In this document: in pieces, positions 43,813-52,724 of the stretch
How positions within the stretch are numbered: position 1 is the first letter of the stretch
Layout of the letters: every line of letters starts with the position of its first letter
Source: Pseudomonadota bacterium
GTDB taxonomy: Bacteria; Pseudomonadota; Alphaproteobacteria; Reyranellales; Reyranellaceae
Assembly: GCA_018240745.1 (NCBI GenBank)
Contig: JAFEFF010000056.1
Location: 1-64,000 of the forward strand
DNA: 64,000 nucleotides
Direction: 5' to 3'
Made by a program: the position numbers and the translations under genes
The notes under the pieces: generated by a model
Databases searched by the model: none
What the model saw: only the letters and a program-made list of their open reading frames with translations
Told to the model about the DNA's origin: nothing

Positions 43813-44286
43813 ATGAACATACGGCTGTCCCTGCTGGTCGCGGCGACCGTCGTGCCGTCGGCGTTTGCGACCACGGTCTCGGGCGCGGGCAACGTCACCC
43901 TCGACGGCACGACCTACGCGCTGTGGGGCATCGAGGCGCCGGCGCCGGCCCAGACCTGCAGCGGCGGCTGGCCGGCGGGCCAACTCGCCGAGCAGGCGCT
44001 GGCGCGACTGGTCGAGGGCAAGACCGTCACCTGCGAGGCCCGCGACAAGGATCGTCTGGGCCGGACGGTGGCCGTCTGCAAGGCCGATGGCGTCGATCTC
44101 GGCGAGGCCCTGGTGCGCGAGGGCATGGCGTGGGCCAGGCTCGGCGTGTCGCACGGCTATGTCGTGCAGGAAGCGCAGGCCGCGTCGCGCTTCCTCGGCG
44201 TGCACAATCATCACTGCGAGCAGCCCGACATCTGGCGGTCGAAGAACGAGCAGTTCCAGCGTAACGAGGGCGGCGGCTTGGAGTAG
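43813..44286 (+). CDS. Secreted thermonuclease (SNase)-like protein
   Basis: A 157-residue exported protein with a signal peptide (LSLLVAATVVPSAFA, cleavage near residue 19) and a staphylococcal nuclease-like OB fold: VTLDGTTYALWGIEAPAP, CEARDKDRLGRTVAVCKADGVDLGEALVREGMAWA. Two Cys pairs suggest a periplasmic disulfide. The usual catalytic Arg/Glu/Arg set is only partly recognisable (LGRT is present), so activity is uncertain. It stands alone upstream of the tRNA gene. Confidence 0.82.
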   Translation: MNIRLSLLVAATVVPSAFATTVSGAGNVTLDGTTYALWGIEAPAPAQTCSGGWPAGQLAEQALARLVEGKTVTCEARDKDRLGRTVAVCKADGVDLGEALVREGMAWARLGVSHGYVVQEAQAASRFLGVHNHHCEQPDIWRSKNEQFQRNEGGGLE

Positions 44287-44305
44287 GACAGGCGCTGGAA
44301 AAGCA

Positions 44306-44330
44306 AACGGCGGACATGAGGTCCGCCGTT
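44306..44330 (-). terminator. Terminator downstream of tRNA-Pro
   Basis: AACGGCGGAC (44306-44315) and GTCCGCCGTT (44321-44330) form a 10-bp perfect stem with a 5-nt loop. On the minus strand the stem is followed by TTGCTTTTCC, a T-rich tail, which makes it a rho-independent terminator for the tRNA. Confidence 0.75.
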
Positions 44331-44341
44331 GCTGTCCGGAT

Positions 44342-44418
44342 TGGTCGGAGTGAGAGGATTCGAACCTCCGGCCCCTAGCTCCCGAAGCTAGTGCTCTACC
44401 AGGCTGAGCTACACTCCG
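44342..44418 (-). tRNA. tRNA-Pro (anticodon CGG)
   Basis: The minus strand reads CGGAGTGTAGCTCAGCCTGG..., folds into a cloverleaf with anticodon stem CTAGC/GCTAG around loop TTCGGGA (anticodon CGG), T-arm GGTTCGAAT and a paired acceptor CGGAGTG/CACTCCG. The discriminator is A (44345) and CCA is encoded (44344-44342). It reads CCG codons, heavily used in this GC-rich genome. Confidence 0.95.
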
Positions 44419-44431
44419 TCAGGCGGCGGCG

Positions 44432-44460
44432 GTTATAGCGGTGGCCCCCCATGGTCGCAA
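44432..44460 (-). promoter_or_regulatory. Promoter of tRNA-Pro
   Basis: TTGCGA (44460-44455) and TATAAC (44437-44432) are separated by exactly 17 bp on the minus strand. They lie 13 bp upstream of the tRNA 5' end, a good sigma-70-type promoter. Confidence 0.65.
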
Positions 44461-44510
44461 GGGCTGCGCTCCGGCTATAGTCCGCGGCTCGAATTTGCGC
44501 GGGGCATGGC

Positions 44511-45338
44511 ATGGCAAAGAAGAACAAGCGGCTGAAGATTGCGCTGATCGGCTACGGCGCGATCAGCCAGATGCTGTTCGACGTGTTCGAGGAGAAGAAG
44601 CCGCCGATCGATATCGTCGGCGTCCTCGTCCGGCCCGGCCGCGCCAAGGCCACGCAGAAGGCGGTCGGCAAGAAGGTCGCGGTGGTGGAGGACCTGAAGG
44701 CGCTGCTCAAGCTCAAGCCCGACGTGGTCGTCGAGGCGGCCAGCCAGCAGGCGGTGCGCGATTGGGGCGAGACCATCCTCAAAAAGGGCTTCGATCTGAT
44801 GGTGATCGCTACCGGCGCCTACGGCGATCCCAAGCTGTGGAAGAAGCATCGCGACGCGGCGGCCAAGAGCGGCGCGAGGCTGCGGCTGCCGTCGGGCGCG
44901 ATCGCCGGCCTCGACGGTTTGCTGGCGATGCGGCTCGGCAAGCTCGAGCGGGTCAAATACACCTCGATCAAGCCGCCCCATGCCTGGACCGGCACGCCGG
45001 CCGAGACCGACTTCGACCTGCCGTCGATCAAGGAGCCGACGGTGATCTTCCACGGCACGCCCGCGGATGCCGGTCGGCTCTATCCGAAGAACGCCAACCT
45101 TGCGGTGACCGTGGCGCTGTGCGGCGCCGGGCTCGACCGGACCGACATCGAGCTGGTGGCCGATCCGACCCTGCCGCCCGGCACCAATGCCAGCCGGCTG
45201 GAGGTGGTCAGCGATTCGGGCGAGCTCCGGCTCGAGCGCCTCGGCAAGTCGATGCCGGACAATCCCAAGACCGGCGTGCTGACCGCGCTCACCATGGCCG
45301 ACGACCTGATGAAGATGGTGCGCGCCAGCGACTGGTAG
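44511..45338 (+). CDS. nadX: Aspartate dehydrogenase (NadX-like)
   Basis: A 275-residue dehydrogenase. The N-terminal Rossmann motif is IALIGYGAISQM, and the family (DUF108) blocks ATGAYGDPKLWKK, RLPSGAIAGLDGL and AVTVALCGAGLDRTD follow. NadX oxidises L-aspartate to iminoaspartate for NAD synthesis or generates oxaloacetate. No nadA or nadC gene is nearby, so a catabolic aspartate or related amino-acid role is equally possible. A TATAGT box at 44476 may be part of its promoter. It is convergent with cysNC. Confidence 0.82.
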   Translation: MAKKNKRLKIALIGYGAISQMLFDVFEEKKPPIDIVGVLVRPGRAKATQKAVGKKVAVVEDLKALLKLKPDVVVEAASQQAVRDWGETILKKGFDLMVIATGAYGDPKLWKKHRDAAAKSGARLRLPSGAIAGLDGLLAMRLGKLERVKYTSIKPPHAWTGTPAETDFDLPSIKEPTVIFHGTPADAGRLYPKNANLAVTVALCGAGLDRTDIELVADPTLPPGTNASRLEVVSDSGELRLERLGKSMPDNPKTGVLTALTMADDLMKMVRASDW

Positions 45339-45339
45339 C

Positions 45340-45379
45340 CTCATAGGACCGCGGATCTGGAGGTCCGCGGTCCTATGAG
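45340..45379. repeat. 16-bp perfect palindrome between convergent genes (family A-like)
   Basis: CTCATAGGACCGCGGA (45340-45355) and TCCGCGGTCCTATGAG (45364-45379) are perfect inverted arms with an 8-bp loop. The right arm covers the last 7 bp of cysNC. Its GGACCGCG core is shared with the repeats at 25474 and 30476. It can act as a bidirectional terminator. Confidence 0.7.
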
Positions 45380-47220
45380 CGATCCAGGACCAGCGCGACC
45401 ACACGGTCGGAGGCCTCATCGGCACTCAGCTCTGTCGTCTTGAGCACTAGCGCCGGCTGCTCGGGCGGCTCGTAGGGCTGGTCGCGGCCGGTCAGGTTGG
45501 CGAGCCGGCCCTCGTCGGCCAGCGCGTGCAGGCCCTTGGTGTCACGCTGGCGGCAGACCTCCATCGGCGTGTCGACGAAGATCTCGACGAAGCTGCCGGC
45601 CGGCAGCAGCGAGGCCGCGCGCAGCCGGTCGGCGCGGAACGGCGAGACCAGCGCCACGATCACGATCAGGCCAGCTTCGGTCATCAACCTGGCGATCTCG
45701 CCGACGCGCCGCACGTTCTCGGCCCGCGAGGCGCTGTCGAAGCCGAGGTCCGAGTTGATGCCCTGGCGCAGGTTGTCGCCGTCGAGCAGCATGGTCTGGC
45801 GGCCCTGCTCGACCAGCTTGCGCTCGACCAGGTCGGCGATGGTCGACTTGCCGGCGCCCGGCAGGCCGGTCAGCCACAGCACCAGCGCCTTCTGGCCCTT
45901 CATCGCCGCGCGCCGCGCCGGCGTCACCTGGCCGCGCTGCGGATGAACGTTGGTCGCCGCTGCGAGGTTCTCGACCGCCATGCCGGCCGCCGCGGTCTGG
46001 AGCGTCGTGCGGTCGATCAGGATGAAGCCGCCGGTCGCGCGGTTCTCGGCATAGGGGTCGAACGCCACCGGCACCGCCGTCTCGATCCACACCCGGCCGA
46101 TCGAATTGAACGGCAGATCGTCACCGGGCGCGCGGCCCAGGGCATCGAGCTCGAGCCGGTCGACGATGCGCGTCACCGAGGCCGGCACCATCGTGGTGCC
46201 GATCTTGAGCAGGAAGGACTGGCGCGGCTGAACCGGAGCTTCGCGCATGGTCACGAGATCCGCCGCGAATTGCCGGGTCACGGTCGGCCGCCGCCGCGGA
46301 TCGACCAGCAGGTCGCCGCGCGCGATGTCGATCTCGTCGCGCAAGGTGAGGGTGACGGCGCGGCCGGCTGCTGCCTCGGCGAGGTCGCCGTCGAAGCTCA
46401 CGATGCGCTCGACACGAGTCATCCGTCCGGAACCCGCCACGACCACCGCATCGCCGACGCGGACCTTGCCGGAGACGACCGTGCCGGCGAAACCGCGGAA
46501 CGTGGCGTCCGGCCGGTTTACCCATTGCACGGGGAAGCGCAGCGGCGCTGTGTCATCGGCGCCGTGGACGTCGATCGTCTCGAGATGGGCGAGCAGCGAT
46601 GGGCCGTCGTACCAGGGGGTGCGGTCGCTCGGGCGCACGACATTGTCGCCGTCGAGTGCCGAGATCGGCACGGCCAGCAACGAGCGCAGGCGCCATGGCT
46701 CGGCGAACGCCTCGAAGGCGCGCTCGATCTCGCGGAAGCGCCGCTGCGAGAAATCGACTAGGTCCATCTTGTTGACGGCCAGCACGACGTCGCGGATGCC
46801 GAGCAGGTGGGCGATCGCGGCGTGGCGACGGGTCTGCTCGACCAGCCCGCTGCGGGCGTCGACCAGCAGCACGGCGAGATCGACGTTGGAGGCGCCGGTC
46901 GCCATGTTGCGCGTGAACTGCTGATGGCCCGGCGTGTCGGCGACGACGAAGGCCCGCCGCGGGCTGGCGAAGAACCGATGCGCCACGTCGATGGTGATGC
47001 CCTGCTCGCGCTCCGCCTCCAATCCGTCGAGCAGGAGCGCGAAGTCGATCCTGTTGCCGGTGGTGCCGAAGCGCCGCGAGTCCTCGCACAGCGTCGCGAG
47101 CTGGTCGTCGAGCAGGCCCGACGAATCGGCGATCAGCCGGCCGATCAGGGTCGATTTTCCGTCGTCGACCGAGCCGCACGCCAGGAAGCGCAGCGCGCTC
47201 CTTTGCTCCCCCACATCCAT
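45373..47220 (-). CDS. cysNC: Fused sulfate adenylyltransferase subunit 1 / APS kinase (CysNC, NodQ type)
   Basis: A 615-residue fusion. Residues about 8-430 are the CysN GTPase: GSVDDGKST with Lys22, DTPGH (95-99) and NKMD (150-153). Residues about 440-615 are APS kinase: GLPGAGKST with Lys458, then LDGDNLRQG and DTKGLHALA. With CysD it makes adenylyl sulfate (APS) at the cost of GTP, and the kinase part makes PAPS. It lies 16 bp after cysD. The operon with a sulfotransferase points to sulfate activation for sulfating a molecule, not only for sulfur assimilation. Confidence 0.93.
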   Translation of the reverse strand: MDVGEQRSALRFLACGSVDDGKSTLIGRLIADSSGLLDDQLATLCEDSRRFGTTGNRIDFALLLDGLEAEREQGITIDVAHRFFASPRRAFVVADTPGHQQFTRNMATGASNVDLAVLLVDARSGLVEQTRRHAAIAHLLGIRDVVLAVNKMDLVDFSQRRFREIERAFEAFAEPWRLRSLLAVPISALDGDNVVRPSDRTPWYDGPSLLAHLETIDVHGADDTAPLRFPVQWVNRPDATFRGFAGTVVSGKVRVGDAVVVAGSGRMTRVERIVSFDGDLAEAAAGRAVTLTLRDEIDIARGDLLVDPRRRPTVTRQFAADLVTMREAPVQPRQSFLLKIGTTMVPASVTRIVDRLELDALGRAPGDDLPFNSIGRVWIETAVPVAFDPYAENRATGGFILIDRTTLQTAAAGMAVENLAAATNVHPQRGQVTPARRAAMKGQKALVLWLTGLPGAGKSTIADLVERKLVEQGRQTMLLDGDNLRQGINSDLGFDSASRAENVRRVGEIARLMTEAGLIVIVALVSPFRADRLRAASLLPAGSFVEIFVDTPMEVCRQRDTKGLHALADEGRLANLTGRDQPYEPPEQPALVLKTTELSADEASDRVVALVLDRS

Positions 47221-47236
47221 TCAGCAGTCGTCCATC

Positions 47237-48157
47237 TCAGAAGTAGCCCTCACGTTTCTTGCGCTCCATCGAATCGTTGCGCGCGGCGTCGACCAGCCGG
47301 CCGATGCGCTCCGACAGCCGCGCGACGCGCAGTTCGTCGATCACCGCCGCGACGTCCTCGGCGCCCGACTCTACGGCGCCGGTGAGTGGCCAGCAGCCGA
47401 GCGTCCGGAAGCGCACGCGGCGGGTCTCGACCTTTTCGTCGGCGTGCAGATGCAGGCGCCGGTCGTCGAGCGCGATCCAGGCATCGCCGCGCCGCAGTAC
47501 CTTCCGGTCGGCGGCGAAGTAAAGCGGCGTGATCGAGATGGTTTCGGCCTGGATGTAGGCCCAGATGTCGGCCTCGGTCCAATTCGACAGCGGGAAGGCG
47601 CGCATGGTCTCGCCCGGCGCGAGCCGCAGGTTGTAGTTGCGCCACAGCTCGGGCTGCTGGTCGCGCGGGTTCCAGGTATGGCCGGGAGCGCGGCGCGAGA
47701 AGACGCGCTCCTTGGCGCGCGACTTCTCCTCGTCGCGCCGGCCGCCGCCGATCGCCACGTCGAAGCCGTAGCGGTCGAGCGCCTGGCGCAGCGCCTCGGT
47801 CAGCATCAGCCGCGAGTACTCGCCGGTTTCGGTGGTGAACGGATTGACGCCGGCGCGTGTCGCCTCCTCGTTGCCGTGCACCAGCAGGTCGAGCCGATGC
47901 GCCGCGGCCGTGCGGTCGCGATGCACCAGCAGGTCGTGGAAGTCCCAGCCGGTGGCGATGTGGAGGAACGGGAAGGGCGGTCGCGCCGGGTAGAACGCCT
48001 TGCGGGCAAGGTGGAGCAGGACGCTCGAATCCTTGCCGCCGGAGTACAGCATGACGGGCGCGCGGAATTCCGCGGCGGCCTCGCGCAGCACGTAGACCGC
48101 CTCGTCCTCCAGGGCCTGAAGATGCGGCGAGAGCTGGAAGGAACGGCGCGTCGTCAT
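47237..48157 (-). CDS. cysD: Sulfate adenylyltransferase subunit 2
   Basis: A 306-residue PP-loop ATPase. The loop is SGGKDSSV (39-46). Other CysD blocks are FLHIATGWDFHDLLVHRD, VAIGGGRRDEEKSRAKER and NWTEADIWAYI. The C-terminus KKREGYF is the conserved CysD end. It overlaps the sulfotransferase stop by one base (TGATG), and cysNC follows 16 bp later, so sulfotransferase, cysD and cysNC form one operon. Confidence 0.93.
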   Translation of the reverse strand: MTTRRSFQLSPHLQALEDEAVYVLREAAAEFRAPVMLYSGGKDSSVLLHLARKAFYPARPPFPFLHIATGWDFHDLLVHRDRTAAAHRLDLLVHGNEEATRAGVNPFTTETGEYSRLMLTEALRQALDRYGFDVAIGGGRRDEEKSRAKERVFSRRAPGHTWNPRDQQPELWRNYNLRLAPGETMRAFPLSNWTEADIWAYIQAETISITPLYFAADRKVLRRGDAWIALDDRRLHLHADEKVETRRVRFRTLGCWPLTGAVESGAEDVAAVIDELRVARLSERIGRLVDAARNDSMERKKREGYF

Positions 48158-49005
48158 CAGAACTTCAGCGGATTGCGCCCGATACCGGCGAAGCTTTCCC
48201 AGCGCTGAGCCGCGAGCCGTCGGAAGTCGGACAGCATGCCGGTCACCGGACCCTCCTCGAGATCCACCACCCAGTCGTCGCTGGCTTCGTAGCCGAGCGT
48301 CTGCAGCAGGCCGGGAAAGCGCTGAAGGAAGACCTTGGCGAGCGCCGGCGTGAACTCGCGCCGCCACTGGCCGACGGCGCCCGAGCGGACATGCTTGTTG
48401 CCGAGCCGCGACAGGCCGCCGAACAGGCTGTTCTGCCAGAAGCGGCGGGCACCCATCGCCTGGCCGGCGGCGTCGAGGCCGAAGAAGGTCATGATGCGGC
48501 GCCAGATGACGAGTTCGTCATCCTGCCGCAGATCCTCGTAACGAGCCTCGAAACAGTTGCTGCGGCCGTAGCGCCATGCCGCCATGTCGCGCAGCGTGCT
48601 CGCGCTGGAGTTGTCCATCTCGAATACGTACTGGGCGAAGCGCGTCGGCAGCCTGCGGAGCGCGCGCTGGTAGCTCAGGTTGTCGTAGCCCGGAATCGGC
48701 TCGTGCAGCCAGGGTTCTCGGGAGGCCTTGTGGTAGTGCATCGCCGAGATCACGACATCACGCGGGTCGCGAATGAGGTGCAGCGTCCTCACGTCTTCGC
48801 GATCAAGCAGGGAGGCGCATTCACCGAAATCTGAATCGTAGCAGAAAAGCACAAAAGGGCTGCCGAGCAGCCCTTTCATCTCTTCGTACTGTGCCCGGAA
48901 ATTTATGTATCGGGCGCCGAGGTCACCGGCGAGCGCCTTGAACACACCATCCATCCAGACCGTTCCCGTCTTGTGATGGGTGGCGACGACTAAATTGTAT
49001 CTCAT
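48157..49005 (-). CDS. Sulfotransferase (PAPS-dependent)
   Basis: A 282-residue sulfotransferase. The 5'-phosphosulfate-binding loop is THHKTGTVWM (9-18), and the 3'-phosphate-binding block is IRDPRDVVISAMHYHK (78-93) with Arg79 and Ser87. It transfers sulfate from PAPS to a hydroxyl or amino group. The pairing with cysD-cysNC in one operon (as nodH with nodPQ in rhizobia) suggests it sulfates a specific cell-surface or signalling molecule. The acceptor cannot be inferred; the protein is not closely NodH-like by eye. Confidence 0.87.
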   Translation of the reverse strand: MRYNLVVATHHKTGTVWMDGVFKALAGDLGARYINFRAQYEEMKGLLGSPFVLFCYDSDFGECASLLDREDVRTLHLIRDPRDVVISAMHYHKASREPWLHEPIPGYDNLSYQRALRRLPTRFAQYVFEMDNSSASTLRDMAAWRYGRSNCFEARYEDLRQDDELVIWRRIMTFFGLDAAGQAMGARRFWQNSLFGGLSRLGNKHVRSGAVGQWRREFTPALAKVFLQRFPGLLQTLGYEASDDWVVDLEEGPVTGMLSDFRRLAAQRWESFAGIGRNPLKF

Positions 49006-49117
49006 TTACTCGGACTTTCTTCTTGGGGTCGAAGTGTTCGCTGCCTCGGTCCTGCGCATGGACCGATCATCTATGCCTCGGCTCCTTTCATCTCGAGTGT
49101 GACTTGGCGCACAGTCG

Positions 49118-49147
49118 CGGCCCGGGTAGGTCCTACAACCCGGGCCG
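49118..49147. repeat. Strong hairpin upstream of the sulfotransferase operon
   Basis: CGGCCCGGGT (49118-49127) and ACCCGGGCCG (49138-49147) form a 10-bp perfect stem with a 10-nt loop in the 201-bp gap between the Spy-like gene stop and the sulfotransferase start. No T-tract follows, so it may be a structural or regulatory element or a weak terminator. The rest of this gap shows nothing clear. Confidence 0.5.
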
Positions 49148-49206
49148 CTGTATGCGCCTGACTTTACCCAACGCCGTGCTGATCGAGATAATGCGTCATG
49201 CGCCTA

Positions 49207-49788
49207 TCAGCCACGCCGCCAATGCTTGCCTGGGCCGCCGCGGTGCCGACCCATCATCGGACGGTCGAGGACCTCCCTCTGCTCCGGCGTCAGCTTGTCG
49301 TAGAGGGCGAGCAGAGTCGGCTTGACGGACGCGATGCTTTCCAGCCGCGACTTCATCCTCTCCTCCCGGCGGTTCACACGGTCGGCAAGGCTCGGCGGGG
49401 TCTTCGGCATTTCGGTCGGCAGTGCCGCGCACCTGGCCTTTTCCTTGGCGGTGGCGGCATCGGCTGCCTTCTGGAAGGCATCCCAGGCCGACATCTGGTC
49501 GGCCTTCAGGTCGAGCCTCTCCTTGAGGTAGGCACGAGCGCCGACACGACGGGCGATGCGCTCCTCGCAGAAGGATTTCGGCGAGAACTTCGGCATCATT
49601 CGTTCGGGGCCCGGACCGCGTTCCGGACCGCCAGCCGCCGGGGGCGTGGCGGCTGGCGGGGTTGCCTGGGCGATCTGCGGCGCTCCATCGATCCCACCGT
49701 TAGAGGCGGCGGCCGAGGTCAGCCAGGCGAGGCCGGCGGCCGCCACCAGGGCGGTCGGAACAGCCAGGAAAAGGCGACGAACACGCAT
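49207..49788 (-). CDS. Periplasmic LTXXQ/Spy-CpxP-like protein
   Basis: A 193-residue exported protein. The signal peptide is about 28 residues (LFLAVPTALVAAAGLAWLTSAAA). A Pro/Ala/Gly-rich stretch (about 35-65) precedes a helical region with SFCEERIARRVGARAYLKERLDL and the family LTPEQ motif near residue 173 (ALYDKLTPEQREVLD). Spy/CpxP-type proteins act as periplasmic chaperones or stress sensors. Start at ATG 49788 after AAGGAG. It is followed by a His/Gly/Arg tail that could bind metal. Confidence 0.78.
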   Translation of the reverse strand: MRVRRLFLAVPTALVAAAGLAWLTSAAASNGGIDGAPQIAQATPPAATPPAAGGPERGPGPERMMPKFSPKSFCEERIARRVGARAYLKERLDLKADQMSAWDAFQKAADAATAKEKARCAALPTEMPKTPPSLADRVNRREERMKSRLESIASVKPTLLALYDKLTPEQREVLDRPMMGRHRGGPGKHWRRG

Positions 49789-49898
49789 ACAATGAGCTCC
49801 TTGAGGGGCCAGGGGGCCAAATGTCTCTCCCCACCCCAATTACGGGCTCATGCCCGGAAACGTGCCCGGGGCTCGTCGGTTTTCTTCGAGGCGGCGCC

Positions 49899-51431
49899 TC
49901 AGGCGTTCGGTCGCAGGCCCTGCATCCATTGCGCAAACGCCGCCCGCTCGGCGGGCGTCATGTGCAGGCCTTCCTTGGTGCGCCGCCACAACACGTCGTC
50001 GGGCTCGACCGCCCATTCCTCGCGCATCAGGTATCGCGCCTCGACCTCGTAGAGATGGCCGCCAAAGTGCCGGCCGAGATCGTCGACGCTGCGGATGCCT
50101 TCCAGCAGGTCGTCCAGCCCGGTTCCGTGCCGGCGGGCCAGAATCCACACTAATTCTTGCGGAAGTTGTGAATGAACCGAGGCGGCGCTGGCAACGAAGC
50201 GCTCGAAGGCAGCCTCGAAGGTCGGCGCATCGGCGAGCTCGCCGTCGGGCAGCGGCTTGCCGGCCGTCCAGGCGCCGGCCATGCCGGGATAGAACTTGCG
50301 CAGGTCTTCCAGCGCATGCTCGGCGAGCCGGCGGTAGGTCGTGATCTTGCCGCCGAATACCGACAGCATCGGCGCCGAACCGTCCGGCGCGTCGACCTCG
50401 AGATGATAGTCGCGGGTGACGGCAGAGGGGTCGTCGTCGCCGTCGTCGAACAGCGGCCGCACGCCCGAGTAGGTCCACACCACGTCCTGCGGCCGCACCG
50501 GCTTCGCCATGTAGTGGCTGGCAAGCTCGCAGAGATAGGCGATCTCCTCCGGCGTGCAGACCGCGTCCTCGCTCTTGTCGACCGGGATGTCGGTCGTGCC
50601 GATCAGCGAGAACTCGCGCTCGTAGGGAATGACGAAGGCGATCCGGTTGTCCTTGTTCTGCAGGATGAAGGCGTGTTCGCCGTCGTGCAGGCGCGGCACG
50701 ATGATGTGGCTGCCCTTGATCAGCCGCACGCGCTTGGGCGTCTTGATGTGCGTCTGCTCGTCGAGGAAATGCTTCACCCACGGACCGCAGGCATTCACCA
50801 GGCCGCGCGCGGCGAGACGGACGCACTTGCCGTCGGGGGCCTGCAACTCGATCTCCCACAGCTTGCCGTCGCTGCTGCGATGCGCCGCCACGCAGCGATG
50901 GCGCGCGTAGATGGCGGCGCCCATGTCGCGCGCCGACTTGACGTTCTCGATGACCAGCCGCGCGTCGTCGACCCAGGCGTCCGAGTAGACGAAGCCCTTC
51001 CTGAATTCGGGCTTCAGCCCCTTGCCGAAGCGCGAGGTGGCGAAGTCGACCGCCTGCGACTTCGGCAAGGTCATGTGCCAGTCGAGATGGTCGTAGAGAA
51101 ACAGGCCGATGCGCAGCATCCAGCGCGGGCGCAGATGCGGCTCGTGCGGCAGCACGAAGCGCAGCGGCCAGGAGATGTGCGGCGCCTTGGCAAGCAGCAC
51201 CTCGCGCTCCATCAGCGCCTCGCGCACCAGCCGGAACTCGTAGTGCTCGAGATAGCGCAGGCCGCCGTGGATGAGCTTGGTCGCCTTGGACGAGGTGGCC
51301 GACGCGAAATCGTTCATCTCGCACAGCCCGACCTTGAGGGTCCGACCCGCCGCGTCGCAGGCAATGCCGGCGCCGTTGATTCCCCCGCCGACCACGAACA
51401 GATCCAGTGGCCGCGTCTCACTTCCCTTCAT
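49899..51431 (-). CDS. glpD: Aerobic glycerol-3-phosphate dehydrogenase
   Basis: A 510-residue FAD enzyme, normal length for GlpD. The FAD-binding motif is VVGGGINGAGIACDAAGR, followed by NDFASATSSKATKLIHGGLRYLE, the GlpD signature. Later blocks are KGSHIIVPR, SLIGTTDIPVD and VWTYSGVRPLF, and it ends with the helical C-terminal domain. It oxidises sn-glycerol 3-phosphate to dihydroxyacetone phosphate and passes electrons to quinone at the inner membrane. No glpK or glpF is adjacent. The start is ATG 51431. Confidence 0.93.
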   Translation of the reverse strand: MKGSETRPLDLFVVGGGINGAGIACDAAGRTLKVGLCEMNDFASATSSKATKLIHGGLRYLEHYEFRLVREALMEREVLLAKAPHISWPLRFVLPHEPHLRPRWMLRIGLFLYDHLDWHMTLPKSQAVDFATSRFGKGLKPEFRKGFVYSDAWVDDARLVIENVKSARDMGAAIYARHRCVAAHRSSDGKLWEIELQAPDGKCVRLAARGLVNACGPWVKHFLDEQTHIKTPKRVRLIKGSHIIVPRLHDGEHAFILQNKDNRIAFVIPYEREFSLIGTTDIPVDKSEDAVCTPEEIAYLCELASHYMAKPVRPQDVVWTYSGVRPLFDDGDDDPSAVTRDYHLEVDAPDGSAPMLSVFGGKITTYRRLAEHALEDLRKFYPGMAGAWTAGKPLPDGELADAPTFEAAFERFVASAASVHSQLPQELVWILARRHGTGLDDLLEGIRSVDDLGRHFGGHLYEVEARYLMREEWAVEPDDVLWRRTKEGLHMTPAERAAFAQWMQGLRPNA

Positions 51432-51484
51432 GCGCCGACATATAGCGCGCTTGACCCCAGCATGCTCGCACCGCAAAAGGCCGC

Positions 51485-51724
51485 ATGGGATTCCTGCTGA
51501 AGATCGCGGTGTTCGGCGTGGTCGCGTATATCGCCTGGACCACCGCGCGCCGCTGGCTCGGCCTGTCCACCCCACCGACCCGGGCGCCGGCTCCGCCGCA
51601 GCGCGAGGCGGCGACACAGCAGCGCCGACCGGTGGTCGAGGACACACGTATGTGCACGGTCTGTGGAGTGTACGTTTCCGCCAGCTCGGGCAAATGCGGG
51701 CGATCCGACTGCCCTCAGGGCTGA
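51485..51724 (+). CDS. Small membrane protein, PP0621-like, with zinc-finger-like cysteines
   Basis: A 79-residue protein: one N-terminal membrane helix (LLKIAVFGVVAYIAWTTA), a Pro/Ala-rich linker, then MCTVCGVYVSASSGKCGRSDCP, four cysteines arranged CxxC...CxxxxC as in PP0621-type proteins. Function unknown. It is divergent from glpD with a 53-bp gap and 108 bp upstream of glyQ. Confidence 0.75.
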   Translation: MGFLLKIAVFGVVAYIAWTTARRWLGLSTPPTRAPAPPQREAATQQRRPVVEDTRMCTVCGVYVSASSGKCGRSDCPQG

Positions 51725-51832
51725 CCGCCCGAGCAGCTTGACCGGGTGGCGGGCGGTCCCTATTTTGCCGCACCGCAAAAACGGCCTTAAGTGGCGGAAA
51801 CACAAGGCCTTCTAAGCCCTTGGGGAAGTCCG

Positions 51833-52723
51833 GTGTCCAAGCCTTCCAAGCCGCAATGCTTCCAAGACCTGATCCTGACCTTGCAGGATTACTGGGCCGG
51901 CCAGGGCTGCCTGATCCTCCAGCCGTACGACATGGAGATGGGGGCCGGAACCTTCCACACGGCGACCACGTTGCGCGCGCTCGGCCCGAAACCCTGGTAC
52001 GCGGCCTACGTGCAGCCGTCGCGCCGGCCGAAGGATGGCCGCTATGGCGAGAACCCCAACCGGTTGCAGCACTACTACCAGTTCCAGGCGATCCTGAAGC
52101 CGTCGCCGACCGACATCCTCGAGCGCTATCTCGGGTCGCTGGAGGCGATCGGCATCGATACCGGCCTGCACGACATCCGCTTCGTCGAGGACGACTGGGA
52201 GAGCCCGACGCTTGGCGCCTGGGGGCTCGGCTGGGAAGTCTGGTGCGACGGCATGGAGATCACGCAGTTCACCTACTTCCAGCAGGTCGGCGGCATCGAG
52301 GTCGATCTGGTGGCGGGCGAGATCACCTACGGGCTGGAACGGCTCGCCATGTACCTGTTCGACAAGAAGACGGTGTACGAGCTGCCGTTCAACGCGCCGA
52401 CGTCGAACGTGCCGCTGCTCTACGGCGATGTGTTCCTGCAGAACGAGCAGGAGCAGTCGACCTACAATTTCGAGGTCGCCGACACCGACATGCTGTTCCG
52501 CCACTTTGTCGACGCCGAGAAGGAGTGCGGCCGGCTGATCGAGCGCAAGCTGCCCCTGCCGGCCTACGAGCAGTGCATCAAGGCCTCGCACTGCTTCAAC
52601 CTGCTCGACGCGCGCGGCGTGATCAGCGTCACCGAGCGGCAGAGCTACATCCTGCGCGTACGCACGCTCGCCAAGGCGTGCTGCGAAGCATGGCTCGTCA
52701 CCCAGACGGCGAAGGCTGCGTAA
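51833..52723 (+). CDS. glyQ: Glycyl-tRNA synthetase alpha subunit
   Basis: A 296-residue class II synthetase catalytic subunit. Motif-2-type sequence [43 protein letters not shown] and [11 protein letters not shown] (motif 3) are all intact. GTG 51833 begins [17 protein letters not shown], where other GlyQ proteins begin; a GTG at 51791 would add 14 residues without a ribosome site. It charges tRNA-Gly with the beta subunit encoded 1 bp downstream. Confidence 0.93.
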   Translation: MSKPSKPQCFQDLILTLQDYWAGQGCLILQPYDMEMGAGTFHTATTLRALGPKPWYAAYVQPSRRPKDGRYGENPNRLQHYYQFQAILKPSPTDILERYLGSLEAIGIDTGLHDIRFVEDDWESPTLGAWGLGWEVWCDGMEITQFTYFQQVGGIEVDLVAGEITYGLERLAMYLFDKKTVYELPFNAPTSNVPLLYGDVFLQNEQEQSTYNFEVADTDMLFRHFVDAEKECGRLIERKLPLPAYEQCIKASHCFNLLDARGVISVTERQSYILRVRTLAKACCEAWLVTQTAKAA

Positions 52724-52724
52724 C

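Noticed and set aside
45373..49005. Nodulation gene cluster (nodPQH)
   Set aside because: CysD, CysNC and a sulfotransferase occur together outside rhizobia, and no nodABC, nodD or nod box was seen.
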